Source: an uncultured Dehalococcoidia bacterium (GTDB taxonomy: Bacteria; Chloroflexota; Dehalococcoidia; Lucifugimonadales; Lucifugimonadaceae). Taken from it: a DNA stretch of 64,000 bases. Shown here in pieces: positions 17,024 to 25,883 of this stretch. The stretch spans positions 1,488,001 to 1,552,000 of the forward strand of contig OY282385.1 in NCBI GenBank assembly GCA_958295935.1, written 5' to 3'. A program made the position numbers and the translations under genes. A model generated the notes under the pieces. It worked only from the letters and a program-made list of their open reading frames with translations, ran no database searches and had not been told where the DNA came from. Numbering within the stretch: position 1 is the first letter of the stretch; each line of letters starts with the position of its first letter.

Positions 17024-18454
17024 ATGACTCACGAGATCGTATTCGCTTCCATAGAAGAACTATCGGACGACATCCGGTCGGGCGCCCTATCACCCGTGGA
17101 AGTCGTAGACGCTTCTCTCAAGCGAATACACCAGACCGAGCCCAAACTCAACGCCTTCCTCGAACTATTCGAGGAAGGCGCCCGAAACGCAGCGCGCCTG
17201 GCAGAAGCTGAGATCAGGGAGGGACGATACAGGGGGCCGCTGCACGGCATCCCGGTCGGCCTCAAGGATCTAGTGAACGTCGCAGGTTCGCCCACCACCG
17301 GCGGCTCGCCCCTCTTTCAGCAGAACGTGGCACACGCGGACGCAACAATCGCCCGCCGGTTCCGCCAAGCCGGCGCCATCATCATCGGCAAGACCAACCT
17401 CGTCATGCACGCCATGGGCGCGGCTGGCCTCAACCCATACACCGGCCACCCTCACAACCCTTGGGATCTCAACCGATGCACCGGGGGATCCTCTAGTGGA
17501 TCGGGAGCCGCGGTGGCCGCGGGTTGCATCCCGGCCGCCATCGGCACGGACACCGGCGGCTCCATACGAATGCCCGCCGCCCTGTGCGGAATAGCAGGAC
17601 TGAAACCCACGTACGGACGGGTCTCGCGCGCCGGAGTGATGGATCTGAGTTGGAGCTGCGATCACGTCGGCCCTATGGCCCGGCGAGTGTCCGACTGCGC
17701 CTACGTGATGAACGCGCTGGCCGGCTTTGACCCGCATGACCCCGCTTCCGCGGACGAGCCGGTCGAAGACTACACCTTGGCCCTCAATCGCGGCCTTGAG
17801 GGACTGCAAATCGGAGTCCCCTCAGACTACTTCTTTGAGGAAAGTGTTGATCCCGAAATCAAAGCCGCGGTATACACGGCTATCGAACTAATGATGTCCA
17901 ACGGTGTAGAGGCAATCGAAATCCCGATGCCATGGGCGCAAGTTGGCCGCAGCATAAACATGGGCATCGTCATGCCGGAGTCCGTGGCCGTACACAAACA
18001 AAACATCAGCAACCATCCCGAAACCTACACGGACGAGATAAGGGCGAGGCTGCAATCCGCCATGACCATCGCAGCAGTGGACTACGTGCAAGCGCAGCGC
18101 GCACGCCGATGGTTCATAGAGAAGATGAACCACGCTATGCGGCGCGTGGACGTGATCATAACGCCCACAGTGCCGGAGCAGACTCCCACCATCGAGGAGG
18201 CTGATACGCGGCCGGGCGAGAACGTAGCGCAAAAGGGTGGAGACCTGCCCAATTTTACCGGCGTCTTCAACACCACCGGCCAGCCGTCTATGTCAGTGCC
18301 ATGCGGGTTCACCAAGAACGGTATGCCCATTGGTCTGATGATTACCGGCCATCACTTCGACGAAGCGACCGTCCTGCGCGTCGGCAACGCATATGAAAGC
18401 CTCGCTCCCTGGCACACCTACCGCCCCGCGTTTTCCCCATCCGACCCGAAGTGA
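17024..18454 (+). CDS. Amidase-signature hydrolase (GatA/AtzE-like)
   Basis: 476 residues. Complete Ser-cisSer-Lys triad: Lys81 (HGIPVGLKDLV), Ser156 (CTGGSSSGSG) and Ser180 (GTDTGGSIRMPAALCGIAGLKPTYGRVS). It lacks the GatA-specific sequences seen in the gene at 12481, so it is a metabolic amidase rather than a duplicate GatA. Sitting 3 nt after an AtzG-like subunit gene, it may act as an AtzE-type enzyme on a small urea/biuret-like or carboxamide compound; the substrate cannot be read from the sequence. Convergent with the enolase-family gene. Confidence 0.88.
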   Translation: MTHEIVFASIEELSDDIRSGALSPVEVVDASLKRIHQTEPKLNAFLELFEEGARNAARLAEAEIREGRYRGPLHGIPVGLKDLVNVAGSPTTGGSPLFQQNVAHADATIARRFRQAGAIIIGKTNLVMHAMGAAGLNPYTGHPHNPWDLNRCTGGSSSGSGAAVAAGCIPAAIGTDTGGSIRMPAALCGIAGLKPTYGRVSRAGVMDLSWSCDHVGPMARRVSDCAYVMNALAGFDPHDPASADEPVEDYTLALNRGLEGLQIGVPSDYFFEESVDPEIKAAVYTAIELMMSNGVEAIEIPMPWAQVGRSINMGIVMPESVAVHKQNISNHPETYTDEIRARLQSAMTIAAVDYVQAQRARRWFIEKMNHAMRRVDVIITPTVPEQTPTIEEADTRPGENVAQKGGDLPNFTGVFNTTGQPSMSVPCGFTKNGMPIGLMITGHHFDEATVLRVGNAYESLAPWHTYRPAFSPSDPK

Positions 18455-18523
18455 ACAAACACAGGGGCGCGTCTCAGACCCCGCCGTCATTCCAGCTTCC
18501 GCTGCCTGCGACGAAAGACCCCG

Positions 18524-19693
18524 TCACCCCCACACGACGCGGTCCACTCTGTTGCGCTCGATGAAGTCCCAGTCCAACCCCACCCCAAGACCCGGCCCCT
18601 CCGGCACCTGCACACAGCCGTTTTCGTCGATCGAGTCGAGCTGGTCCTCGTAGCCGCCCAGGTAAACGGTCGGCGCAGACGTACCGGTCTTGGGGTGCAC
18701 GAGTCCCATCTCGTAGTAGTTGCAGTTACGAATCGCCGCCATCGTGTGGCGGCTGGCCGGGCCGGGGCCGTGCGGCTCTGCATCCAGCCCAAAACCCTCC
18801 GCTGCATGAGCCAACTTCATGCACCCCGTCACTCCCCCGTCATAGTCCAAGTCGTAGCGTACGAAGTCCGTGCCGTCCGCCACGATGAAATCTACGTGCT
18901 GCTCAAGGCCACGGATGTTCTCTGTCTGGAGTATCGGCGTTCTCATGTAGTGCCGTAACTTGCGGTGCCCGAACGCCGATACGCCGCCGTCCAGATAAGG
19001 GTCCTCGAACCAGAAAAACCCATACTCGTCGCACACCTTGCCGACCTTGATCGCCTCTCCCCAAGTTTTGAAGGTGCACGCCGGATCTATCATCAGGTCC
19101 ATCTTGCCGCCGACCCGTTCTCCCACGGCCCGGATCATGGCGACGTGCCGCTCGAACGGGGCATCCCGCCAAGTGTGGATCTTGAACCCCGGATAACCCA
19201 TCTCGAAACACTGTTCGGCAAAGTCGGCGTACGCTTCAGGCGAGCCCAGACCGTCAGGAGTTTCGTCCCCGATCGTCGTCGATGCATAGCAGGGTAGATC
19301 CTTCCGGTACTCCCCCAGCAACTCATACACCGGCGCGTCATAGTACTTGCCTGCTATGTCCCAAAGAGCTATGTCAACCTGGCTCAAACCCATACGCGCC
19401 GACTGTTTCAATATCTGTTTGGCGCGGTTGTAGAACGCCTCCCTGGCCAGCGCATTGCGGCCAATGAGCCAAAATGCCGTCTGCGCAATCGCCGCGTGCT
19501 CAGACTCGCTGCCGCCGAGGTACTCGCCCACGATGCCCTGGTCCGTGAATATCCTCAACACGCGGGCCGTGCGCGTCATATTTGCGCCGGGCGTGTAAGT
19601 GAGCTGGCCGCCCACCGGGTGCACCGCCATGTCGGGCACGTCGTACTTGAAACTCGTCGACTCGATCTTGGTGACTATCGGCGGTTTGCCCAT
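18524..19693 (-). CDS. Mandelate racemase/enolase-superfamily sugar-acid dehydratase
   Basis: 389 residues. N-terminal capping domain (to ~130) and (beta/alpha)7beta barrel. Metal ligands Asp203 (MIDPAC), Glu230 (FWFEDP) and Glu258 (LQTENIRG). Barrel strand 2 carries Lys171-x-His173 (FKIHTW), a variant of the KxK base motif. Asp283 lies in RYDLDYDGG, and His308 in EPHGPG is the likely partner of the Asp-His dyad. This pattern suits acid-sugar dehydratases of the mandelate-racemase subgroup. It is last in an operon with uxuA and a cupin, supporting a sugar-acid role. GGGAGAGG precedes the ATG. The exact substrate is unknown. Confidence 0.88.
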   Translation of the reverse strand: MGKPPIVTKIESTSFKYDVPDMAVHPVGGQLTYTPGANMTRTARVLRIFTDQGIVGEYLGGSESEHAAIAQTAFWLIGRNALAREAFYNRAKQILKQSARMGLSQVDIALWDIAGKYYDAPVYELLGEYRKDLPCYASTTIGDETPDGLGSPEAYADFAEQCFEMGYPGFKIHTWRDAPFERHVAMIRAVGERVGGKMDLMIDPACTFKTWGEAIKVGKVCDEYGFFWFEDPYLDGGVSAFGHRKLRHYMRTPILQTENIRGLEQHVDFIVADGTDFVRYDLDYDGGVTGCMKLAHAAEGFGLDAEPHGPGPASRHTMAAIRNCNYYEMGLVHPKTGTSAPTVYLGGYEDQLDSIDENGCVQVPEGPGLGVGLDWDFIERNRVDRVVWG

Positions 19694-19722
19694 GCCTCTC
19701 CCCCAGTAGAGGGCACTTGCAA

Positions 19723-20100
19723 CTACACGCGCACCGGCGCGGTAACTAGCAGGTGCGTGATCCAGTCGTCCGAGTCGTTTATCAACTGGTGCTTCACCCT
19801 TGGAGGTATGTGCACCGCGTCGCCCTCCCGCACATCGTAGAATTTACCATCCAGCTTCATCCTGCCCCTCCCCTCAGTGAAGTAATAGACCTGCTCCTTG
19901 TCCTCATGTTCGTGGTAGTCCCCGGAGCGGCCGCCCTGCATACGGTGAATGGTGAAACCCACCATGTCGAGTAGCGCCGCCGCTTCCGGCGGAACGCCCT
20001 CATGGCCCCTCCCACGAAATATCGGCCAAATGATCGCCGACTCGTGGTCCACGTAAGGCGTCACCTGCCGCCAGTTCCGCACCGTCGGTTCGCCCGTCAT
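19723..20100 (-). CDS. Cupin-domain protein
   Basis: 125 residues, a single cupin barrel. Motif 1 is GDYHEHEDKEQVYYFTEGRGRM, motif 2 is VREGDAVHIPPRVKHQL, giving the usual His/His/Glu/His metal site. The ATG overlaps the uxuA stop (ATGA), and the enolase-family gene follows 29 nt later, so all three genes form one transcript. It may be an isomerase or sugar-binding/sensing accessory for the sugar-acid pathway; cupin function cannot be assigned from sequence alone. Confidence 0.85.
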   Translation of the reverse strand: MTGEPTVRNWRQVTPYVDHESAIIWPIFRGRGHEGVPPEAAALLDMVGFTIHRMQGGRSGDYHEHEDKEQVYYFTEGRGRMKLDGKFYDVREGDAVHIPPRVKHQLINDSDDWITHLLVTAPVRV

Positions 20101-21086
20101 ACCGTTGACCCCTCATTCGCCGCCTGAATCATGGCGTGGATGTATCCGTAGCAGTATGCGAATCCGACCTGATGCGCCTCGTCGCCGTCGATGCCAGGCA
20201 CGTGGTCCGGCATGAGCATGTACGGGTAATCGACCTCCTTGTACGTGCGAACAGCCCGCAGCATGTCAACGTCCCCCTCGTCAGGGAACACCTCCACGAA
20301 GTCCAGTACCCCGCCCTTGATGTTGCGGAAATGTACGTTGAATATCTTCTTGCGGCTCCCAAAGTAACGGATTACGTCGTAGATCTCCTCCCCGGGCTTT
20401 TCCAGCATCTCCGAAACGGTGCCCTGGCAAAAGTTGAGGCCGTGGTACGGGTTCTCGTGCATAGACACAAGCCTCTTGAGTCCGTCGACCGTTCCCATGA
20501 CACGCGCCACCCCGCGGTACTCATACTCCTTGATGCCTGGATCCTGAGGATGACATGCCATCTGTACCTTGTACTCGTTAGCTACCGGCGCCACGCGGCC
20601 CAGAAAGTAGTCGATCCGCTCCCACATAACATCCGCGTCCGCAGCCCCACCCTCGAACTCAGACAGCGATTGGTCGAGATCAGAGTAGTTGAAAGACGAC
20701 AGCTTGGCCCCGCCTCGCCCGTAGCGCGGTTCGGTGCGAAGGTGCCCCAAGATGGTAATGTTGTAGAGCAGCCCGCGCAGACCGGCCTCCGACGCCATCC
20801 GGATGACCTCGCAAAGACCGTCCAACTCCCGCTCCTTCTCATCGCTCGGGCCAAGAAATACGTGCGACATGTCGTTGTGGAACGCGTCCCGGGAGCCGAG
20901 CGGAGAGTGCATAGTCTCCACCGTAATGCCGTACTTCGCATACTTCTCACGGATAGACGAAAGCAGATCCGGCGTCCACTCGGTCCAATGCTCCTTGGGC
21001 GTCACGTCCACGTGCTCCACCCCTAGTTGCGCAAGCTGCCGGATATCCGTTTCATGACGCGCGCCAAACTGCGTTCCCACGTACAT
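20097..21086 (-). CDS. uxuA: Mannonate dehydratase (UxuA family)
   Basis: 329 residues from ATG 21086 (MYVGTQFGARHETD), preceded by GGAAAGGCGG; the longer frame begins at a GTG and adds 12 Cys/Lys-rich residues. TIM-barrel with UxuA hallmarks: metal-site motifs ACHPQDPG, LNFCQGT, IFNVHFRN and MLMPDHVPG, and HSPLGSRD. Dehydrates D-mannonate to 2-keto-3-deoxygluconate. First gene of the operon uxuA-cupin-enolase. The downstream steps (KDG kinase, KDPG aldolase) are encoded at 46044-47856 in this window. Confidence 0.88.
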   Translation of the reverse strand: MYVGTQFGARHETDIRQLAQLGVEHVDVTPKEHWTEWTPDLLSSIREKYAKYGITVETMHSPLGSRDAFHNDMSHVFLGPSDEKERELDGLCEVIRMASEAGLRGLLYNITILGHLRTEPRYGRGGAKLSSFNYSDLDQSLSEFEGGAADADVMWERIDYFLGRVAPVANEYKVQMACHPQDPGIKEYEYRGVARVMGTVDGLKRLVSMHENPYHGLNFCQGTVSEMLEKPGEEIYDVIRYFGSRKKIFNVHFRNIKGGVLDFVEVFPDEGDVDMLRAVRTYKEVDYPYMLMPDHVPGIDGDEAHQVGFAYCYGYIHAMIQAANEGSTV

Positions 21087-21335
21087 GGCCGAACCGCCTT
21101 TCCATATCTCGCAAACACACACGCCGACCCCGTCTCCCTACGACCTGTAGCGCGGAATCGACAGATCCGAGGATAGAGTTCGTCGCGTTAGGGTGTCAAC
21201 GCGGCTCGCCCTGGCTCTAGGCCGGCAGATTCACGCGACGCATACGGATCTGACCTGCAACACGTAGATACGGCGGCGAATGATTTCTTGACGGCCGCGC
21301 AGGTCTGCCGTAGCGTCCTGTATGGGGGAAGAACT

Positions 21336-22838
21336 TTGCCAGCGCATTACCTGGGGATAGACATAGGCACCACAGCCGTAAAGGCCCTCGTCGTGGACGA
21401 GGCCGGCGAGGTCGCCGCTGAGGCCGAAGTACCCCTCCAACTATCAACCCCGGCGCCGGGATGGTCCGAGCAACACCCCGGTGACTGGTGGAAAAGCGCG
21501 GCCGAGGCTGTCCGCTCCGCGTGCGCTGACGCACGCGTTCGGGAAGTCAGCTCGATCGGATTGTCCGGCCAAATGCACAGCTCGGTAGTGTTGGATAAAG
21601 CCGACCGCGTGCTCCGACCGGCGATCCTCTGGAACGACGTACGTACCACCGCACAATGCCGATTCATAGCAGACAGGGTTGGCAAAACAGGTTTGCGGCG
21701 GCTGGTGGGCAATCCGTCGCTAGAGGGCTTTACCGCACCCAAACTGCTGTGGATGCGTGACGAAGAACCGCGGCTGTTCGATCAGGCGCGCACTCTGCTG
21801 CTGCCCAAAGACTACGTGCGGCTGGTATTGACCGGGGAGAAGGCCACCGATCCCTCAGACGCATCAGGCACCTTGCTGTTCGACGTAAGGAAATGCCGTT
21901 GGTCGGAAGAGATGATAACCGGGCTGCAACTGGACCCGTCGATGCTGCCCGCCGTACTCGGATCGACCGCCATAACCGGCAAGCTGACGACCGCCTCGGC
22001 GGGAATTCTCGGTCTCCCCGAGGGTATACCGGTAGTTGGAGGAGGCGCAGACAACGCTGCCGCGGCGGTCGGCTCCGGCGTCGTGATGCAAGGCGCCATG
22101 CAAACCTCTATTGGCACCTCTGGCGCGGTGGTCGCCCCCATCGAGCGGCCTCGAGTCGATCCACATATGCGAATACATTCCTTCAACCACGCCGTCGCCG
22201 ATACCTGGTACCTCATGGGCGTAGTTCTATCGGCAGGCGCAGCCCTCGCCTGGTTCAGGCGCGCCCTCGCGGGCTACAACGGGACGTCTCCCCCTTACGA
22301 AGAGTTGATAGCCGAAGCCGATTCCACCCCGCCGGGCGCAGACGGGCTCACGTTCCTCCCATACCTGACCGGCGAACGCACGCCTCACGCCGACTCCAAC
22401 GCCCGAGGTGTGTTTGCAGGTATGCACACCGGTCACGAGCGCAGCCACCTCGCTCGCGCCGTACTGGAGGGAGTGACGTTTGCGTTGCGCGACTCCCTTG
22501 AATTGATGCGGCGTTTGGGTGTCGACGCGGCTGAGGCTATCGCCGTTGGAGGAGGAGCGCGCAGCCCAACGTGGAGGCAGATGCAGGCCGACGTACTACG
22601 CGTGCCAGTGGTCACAGTAGCCCCATCAGGCGGAGCGCCCTACGGCGCCGCGATACTAGCCGCCGTAGGAGTTAACCAATTCGGATCCGTTGAAGAGGCA
22701 TGTCGGGCGTGGATCCGCCCGCTCGACCGTATTGAGCCTAGGCCAAAATCCGCGCACGCATATGAACAAGCATATAAGCGTTACCGCCAACTCTACCCGC
22801 GACTAAAGCGATACTTCGCAGACTGGGCACAAGAGTAG
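21336..22838 (+). CDS. xylB: FGGY-family carbohydrate kinase, probable xylulokinase
   Basis: 500 residues from TTG 21336, chosen because GGGGGA lies 6 nt upstream and the protein then starts LPAHYLGIDIGTTAVK; a TTG at 21288 is the alternative. Two actin-like ATPase domains: phosphate-1 motif GIDIGTTAVKALV, SGQMHSSVVLD, ILWNDVRT, LLLPKDYVRLVLTGEKATDPSDASGTLLFD (xylulokinase-type), VVGGGADNAAAAVGSG and the C-terminal adenosine motif AIAVGGGARSPTWRQMQADVLRVPV. Phosphorylates D-xylulose or a related ketose. Divergent from uxuA with about 250 bases between; both may be induced by plant- or algal-type sugars. Confidence 0.88.
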   Translation: MPAHYLGIDIGTTAVKALVVDEAGEVAAEAEVPLQLSTPAPGWSEQHPGDWWKSAAEAVRSACADARVREVSSIGLSGQMHSSVVLDKADRVLRPAILWNDVRTTAQCRFIADRVGKTGLRRLVGNPSLEGFTAPKLLWMRDEEPRLFDQARTLLLPKDYVRLVLTGEKATDPSDASGTLLFDVRKCRWSEEMITGLQLDPSMLPAVLGSTAITGKLTTASAGILGLPEGIPVVGGGADNAAAAVGSGVVMQGAMQTSIGTSGAVVAPIERPRVDPHMRIHSFNHAVADTWYLMGVVLSAGAALAWFRRALAGYNGTSPPYEELIAEADSTPPGADGLTFLPYLTGERTPHADSNARGVFAGMHTGHERSHLARAVLEGVTFALRDSLELMRRLGVDAAEAIAVGGGARSPTWRQMQADVLRVPVVTVAPSGGAPYGAAILAAVGVNQFGSVEEACRAWIRPLDRIEPRPKSAHAYEQAYKRYRQLYPRLKRYFADWAQE

Positions 22839-22931
22839 CGCACGCCAACTAATACTCCCGCGACACGGCGGACGTGGTGAGAGACCCATCATCTCCACGC
22901 TCTTGAAGAGAGGCGCGCCACGAGGTTGACG

Positions 22932-24314
22932 TCATTCACCCTCCCACACCTCATGGGCCGCGTCCACACACGCCCTCAACGCCTCTTCACCGGCCCCGGC
23001 GCGTAGAGGCGTATTGCCAACCTCATAACCGCCCTCCTCGTAAGCCGCCGCCGTCGGCATGTACCCGTACAGGCCGTTGCTGTACCCCGCAAACCCGGTG
23101 AGCAGCGCGGGAGACAGACGTTTCATCTCACCCGCGAACTCAGCAAAAGGCTCCACCGGCAGCCCAATCAGGATCGTACCGCCAACGCGCATCGCCTGCA
23201 CCCACAACCTCAGCCAACCCTTGGCAGCAGCGCGCGCGTTAGTCACCGTGAAGCTGGCCCGCTTGGCAGACATGACCGCAGCCTTTATCGACGATTCGTC
23301 ACCGCCCTGCCTGGCAACACTCAGATCGCGTAGCTTCTCTTCCAATACACACCGGGCTTCTTCCTCCGTTGGAAAGTCTCCGGTGGGCAGGTCGACGTAA
23401 CGATTGACCACTCTCAGCGAGTCGTCCACTTTGCCGACCGGGACATCCTCGTACATGCCAAGGTCCGCGCCCGACGGCACAATTTCCACAAGGCGTTCCT
23501 CTCTTGGCACAGGGTCGATCTTCATACGCACCGACGCCGCCTCCAATCCCAACATCTTGCCCTGCCTGCGCGCAACCTCCACGTCGCCCACAAACCCGTG
23601 CACCGGTCCCTGGTTTCCGGCAGAGCCTTGCAGAAAGATGCACAGCCCATCGATATTGTTCTCAACCGTCCGGCGCGCATGGCCGGGGTAGTCGGGCGAA
23701 AGAAGACGGTTCGCAGGGCCCAGCGCCGTAGGGTGGCAAGCGTATTGCAAAATAGTCGCTATCGGCTTGCCGGAAACATCGTCGAATCCAATGACCAGAA
23801 CCTCAGGGTCAACGTATCCGTCCCAGTTGCGGCCGGTAAACAACCTCCCCGAAGAGTCAGCCGGCCGACGGTTGACGTTGATGCCGCAAGCGCCGGTCGC
23901 CGCGCCTGTGACAACGGGCTTGGCATTGTCCCGCGCGGCCGCCGCGGCCGAGGCTGCCTTTTCCGGCAATCCATCGTGGTACTGCTCCAGAAGTTCAACA
24001 CCCTTGACCAGCCATGGACCGCCAAACACCGGTGCCGAATGTGTGTGAGTGGACGAAATGCGAATGTGGTCCACCGGTACCGCCGTCGCATCGGATACCG
24101 CCTGCCTGATGCGGCTGTCTAGCGGCTCTACGACTCCCGTGATATCCAGGTCGATTATCAGCGCCTGCGTCTCATCGCCAGCCAAGTAGAGGGCAGTACA
24201 GTAGAACGGCATGTCCACGCCCTCGGCGCACTCGTGCGCGGCAGCTCCCCAACCGGCGTGCGCTATGCCCACGGGGGGCGTAATGTCGGTCCGCCCTGCG
24301 CCTGCTATCAACAT
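22932..24314 (-). CDS. Neutral/alkaline ceramidase N-terminal-domain-like hydrolase
   Basis: 460 residues. Matches the neutral ceramidase fold: AGAGRTDITPPVGIAHAGWG near the N-terminus, zinc-site HTHSAP in ISSTHTHSAP (about residue 90), YACHPTALGP and FLQGSAGNQGP. It has no signal peptide and lacks the C-terminal immunoglobulin-like domain of true ceramidases (family about 650 residues), so it is probably an intracellular member acting on an amide or alkyl substrate not known. GAGAGGAGC eight bases before the ATG is a clear SD. Convergent with xylB. Confidence 0.8.
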   Translation of the reverse strand: MLIAGAGRTDITPPVGIAHAGWGAAAHECAEGVDMPFYCTALYLAGDETQALIIDLDITGVVEPLDSRIRQAVSDATAVPVDHIRISSTHTHSAPVFGGPWLVKGVELLEQYHDGLPEKAASAAAAARDNAKPVVTGAATGACGINVNRRPADSSGRLFTGRNWDGYVDPEVLVIGFDDVSGKPIATILQYACHPTALGPANRLLSPDYPGHARRTVENNIDGLCIFLQGSAGNQGPVHGFVGDVEVARRQGKMLGLEAASVRMKIDPVPREERLVEIVPSGADLGMYEDVPVGKVDDSLRVVNRYVDLPTGDFPTEEEARCVLEEKLRDLSVARQGGDESSIKAAVMSAKRASFTVTNARAAAKGWLRLWVQAMRVGGTILIGLPVEPFAEFAGEMKRLSPALLTGFAGYSNGLYGYMPTAAAYEEGGYEVGNTPLRAGAGEEALRACVDAAHEVWEGE

Positions 24315-24472
24315 GCAAAAAGCTCCTCTCGCCGGAGATTCGAGGTCAACCTAGAGAAAGATATTACCCCGTGCAACCAGCCAGGCGGTACAGGCCAAGG
24401 CAACTTCCGCTCCACGCCACATGACCGCTTGACCCTTGATGCGCTCGTCTGAGAACCGAGAGACACGGATAC

Positions 24473-24502
24473 TTGCCACATAGAACAAATGTTTAGTATA
24501 GT
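24473..24502 (+). promoter_or_regulatory. Sigma-70-type promoter for the DNA methyltransferase
   Basis: TTGCCA (24473-24478) and TATAGT (24497-24502) with an 18-bp spacer, about 70 bases before the likely ATG. The region is AT-richer than its surroundings. Confidence 0.5.
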
Positions 24503-24571
24503 CGGTTCCAGCACTACCGCAAACCGGCGTTGCCAGCCTGCGCCGTGCACGTTACACATGAAACGATTGAA

Positions 24572-25855
24572 ATGATTGTCGCCGCACGGAGCGAATACGG
24601 TTCCTTCCGGGACAGTCTGCGCGCACCAATTCATCGATGGTTCACGTATCCGGCAGGCTATTCATACAAATTTGTAGAGGCCAAATTAGACGAGCATGGC
24701 CTGACAAAAGGGGCGACCGTTGGTGATCCATTCCTGGGCACGGGAACGACCTCAGTTACAGCAAAGACGCTGGGAGTCAACTCCGTAGGAGTAGAAGCCC
24801 ATAGCTTCGTCCACTGGGTAGCCACAACCAAGATCTTTTTCGATCACGACCTGATAAAGCTGTCCACTACAATTGCCGAAACGGTAGAACGGGCAAAAGC
24901 TCTGGCTCAGAGAGTCGAATGGTCAGACATCTGGCCGCCCCTTGTCTACAAGTGCTTTACAGATGAAAATCTAAAGGCCCTAGCGGCATTGCGCCAAACT
25001 ATTATGGAATTGAACACTGAAGCCAATACGCGCGATTTTCTAAAGCTCGCATTAACTGCAACGCTGCGAATCGTAACGACCGCAGGCGCAGGCTGGCCAT
25101 ACATCGCCCCCGGCAAGTACCACGCGCGGAAAGTAACGCGAGATGCGTTAGCAGAGTTTCAAGCCAAGTGTGACACAATGATCGGAGACCTCCAACAACT
25201 CCGCCGGGCAAACATTCCCGCCTCGCAGCATAGAGTAATACTGGGAGATGCCAGGGAATTCGATTCCTACGTTGACGAAGAATCTCTTGACCTTATTGTG
25301 ACGTCTCCGCCATATCTCAATAACTACGATTACGCAGATCGAACCCGGCTTGAAACATATTTTTGGGGTATATACGATTCATGGGCGCAAATATCCCAAG
25401 AAGTACGAGAGCGCCTGTTAATGGCAGCCACAACCCAGGTGAAAATTGCATCCATGAATGGTACCCGAGCATGTCCCGGAATTCGGCAAGCAGACAGACA
25501 GATACACGAAGAATTATCGAAGATCATCCATGAATTGGCAAGGATGAGATCAATGAAACCAGGCAAGAAAACTTATGATTACGTGGTCGCGGGATACTTC
25601 GAGGACATGCTCAAAGTGCTGACAAGCGCACGGAACACTCTCAAGCCCGGAGCCAAATTCGTACTCGTCCTTGGTGATTCGGCCCCGTATGGAATTCACG
25701 TGCCGACTGAAGAACTAGTTGGCAAACTGGCAATTGCAGTGGGGTTCTCGGGATACCAAGTGGAGAAACTTCGGACGAGGGGACGCAAGTGGGGAAATAA
25801 TTCCCAACGCCACAAGGTCCCTTTGCGAGAAAGCATTCTGACCATATCCAAGTAA
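24572..25855 (+). CDS. Orphan DNA methyltransferase (N4/N6 amino-methyltransferase)
   Basis: 427 residues from ATG 24572 (TTG 24530 would add 14). SAM-binding motif I is GDPFLGTGTT (about residues 51-60) and the catalytic motif IV is TSPPYLNNYDY (about 244-254). SPPY is typical of N4-cytosine and some N6-adenine enzymes. Motif I preceding motif IV, with DP before FxGxG as at the end of beta-class enzymes, suggests a circularly permuted arrangement. The middle ~180 residues should hold target recognition. No restriction endonuclease gene is next to it. Base composition is AT-richer than neighbours, suggesting acquisition by transfer. Could be a regulatory or anti-restriction methylase. Confidence 0.85.
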   Translation: MIVAARSEYGSFRDSLRAPIHRWFTYPAGYSYKFVEAKLDEHGLTKGATVGDPFLGTGTTSVTAKTLGVNSVGVEAHSFVHWVATTKIFFDHDLIKLSTTIAETVERAKALAQRVEWSDIWPPLVYKCFTDENLKALAALRQTIMELNTEANTRDFLKLALTATLRIVTTAGAGWPYIAPGKYHARKVTRDALAEFQAKCDTMIGDLQQLRRANIPASQHRVILGDAREFDSYVDEESLDLIVTSPPYLNNYDYADRTRLETYFWGIYDSWAQISQEVRERLLMAATTQVKIASMNGTRACPGIRQADRQIHEELSKIIHELARMRSMKPGKKTYDYVVAGYFEDMLKVLTSARNTLKPGAKFVLVLGDSAPYGIHVPTEELVGKLAIAVGFSGYQVEKLRTRGRKWGNNSQRHKVPLRESILTISK

Positions 25856-25883
25856 GAAAAGACTTGATACGGACCGATTAAAT

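Noticed and set aside
18481-18523. Possible copy of a dispersed repeat (CCGTCATTCC...CGACGAAAGA) between convergent genes, echoing the fragment near 9600
   Set aside because: Only about 10 bases (CGACGAAAGA) are shared between the two places, too short to call a repeat family from this window.
20136-21026. 296-codon plus-strand frame opposite uxuA
   Set aside because: The minus strand encodes an unmistakable UxuA with metal-site motifs; the opposite frame is a composition shadow of high-GC DNA.
24530-24571. N-terminal extension of the DNA methyltransferase from TTG 24530
   Set aside because: It would begin about 28 bases after the -10 element without an SD; ATG 24572 retains all methyltransferase motifs. 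Not excluded.
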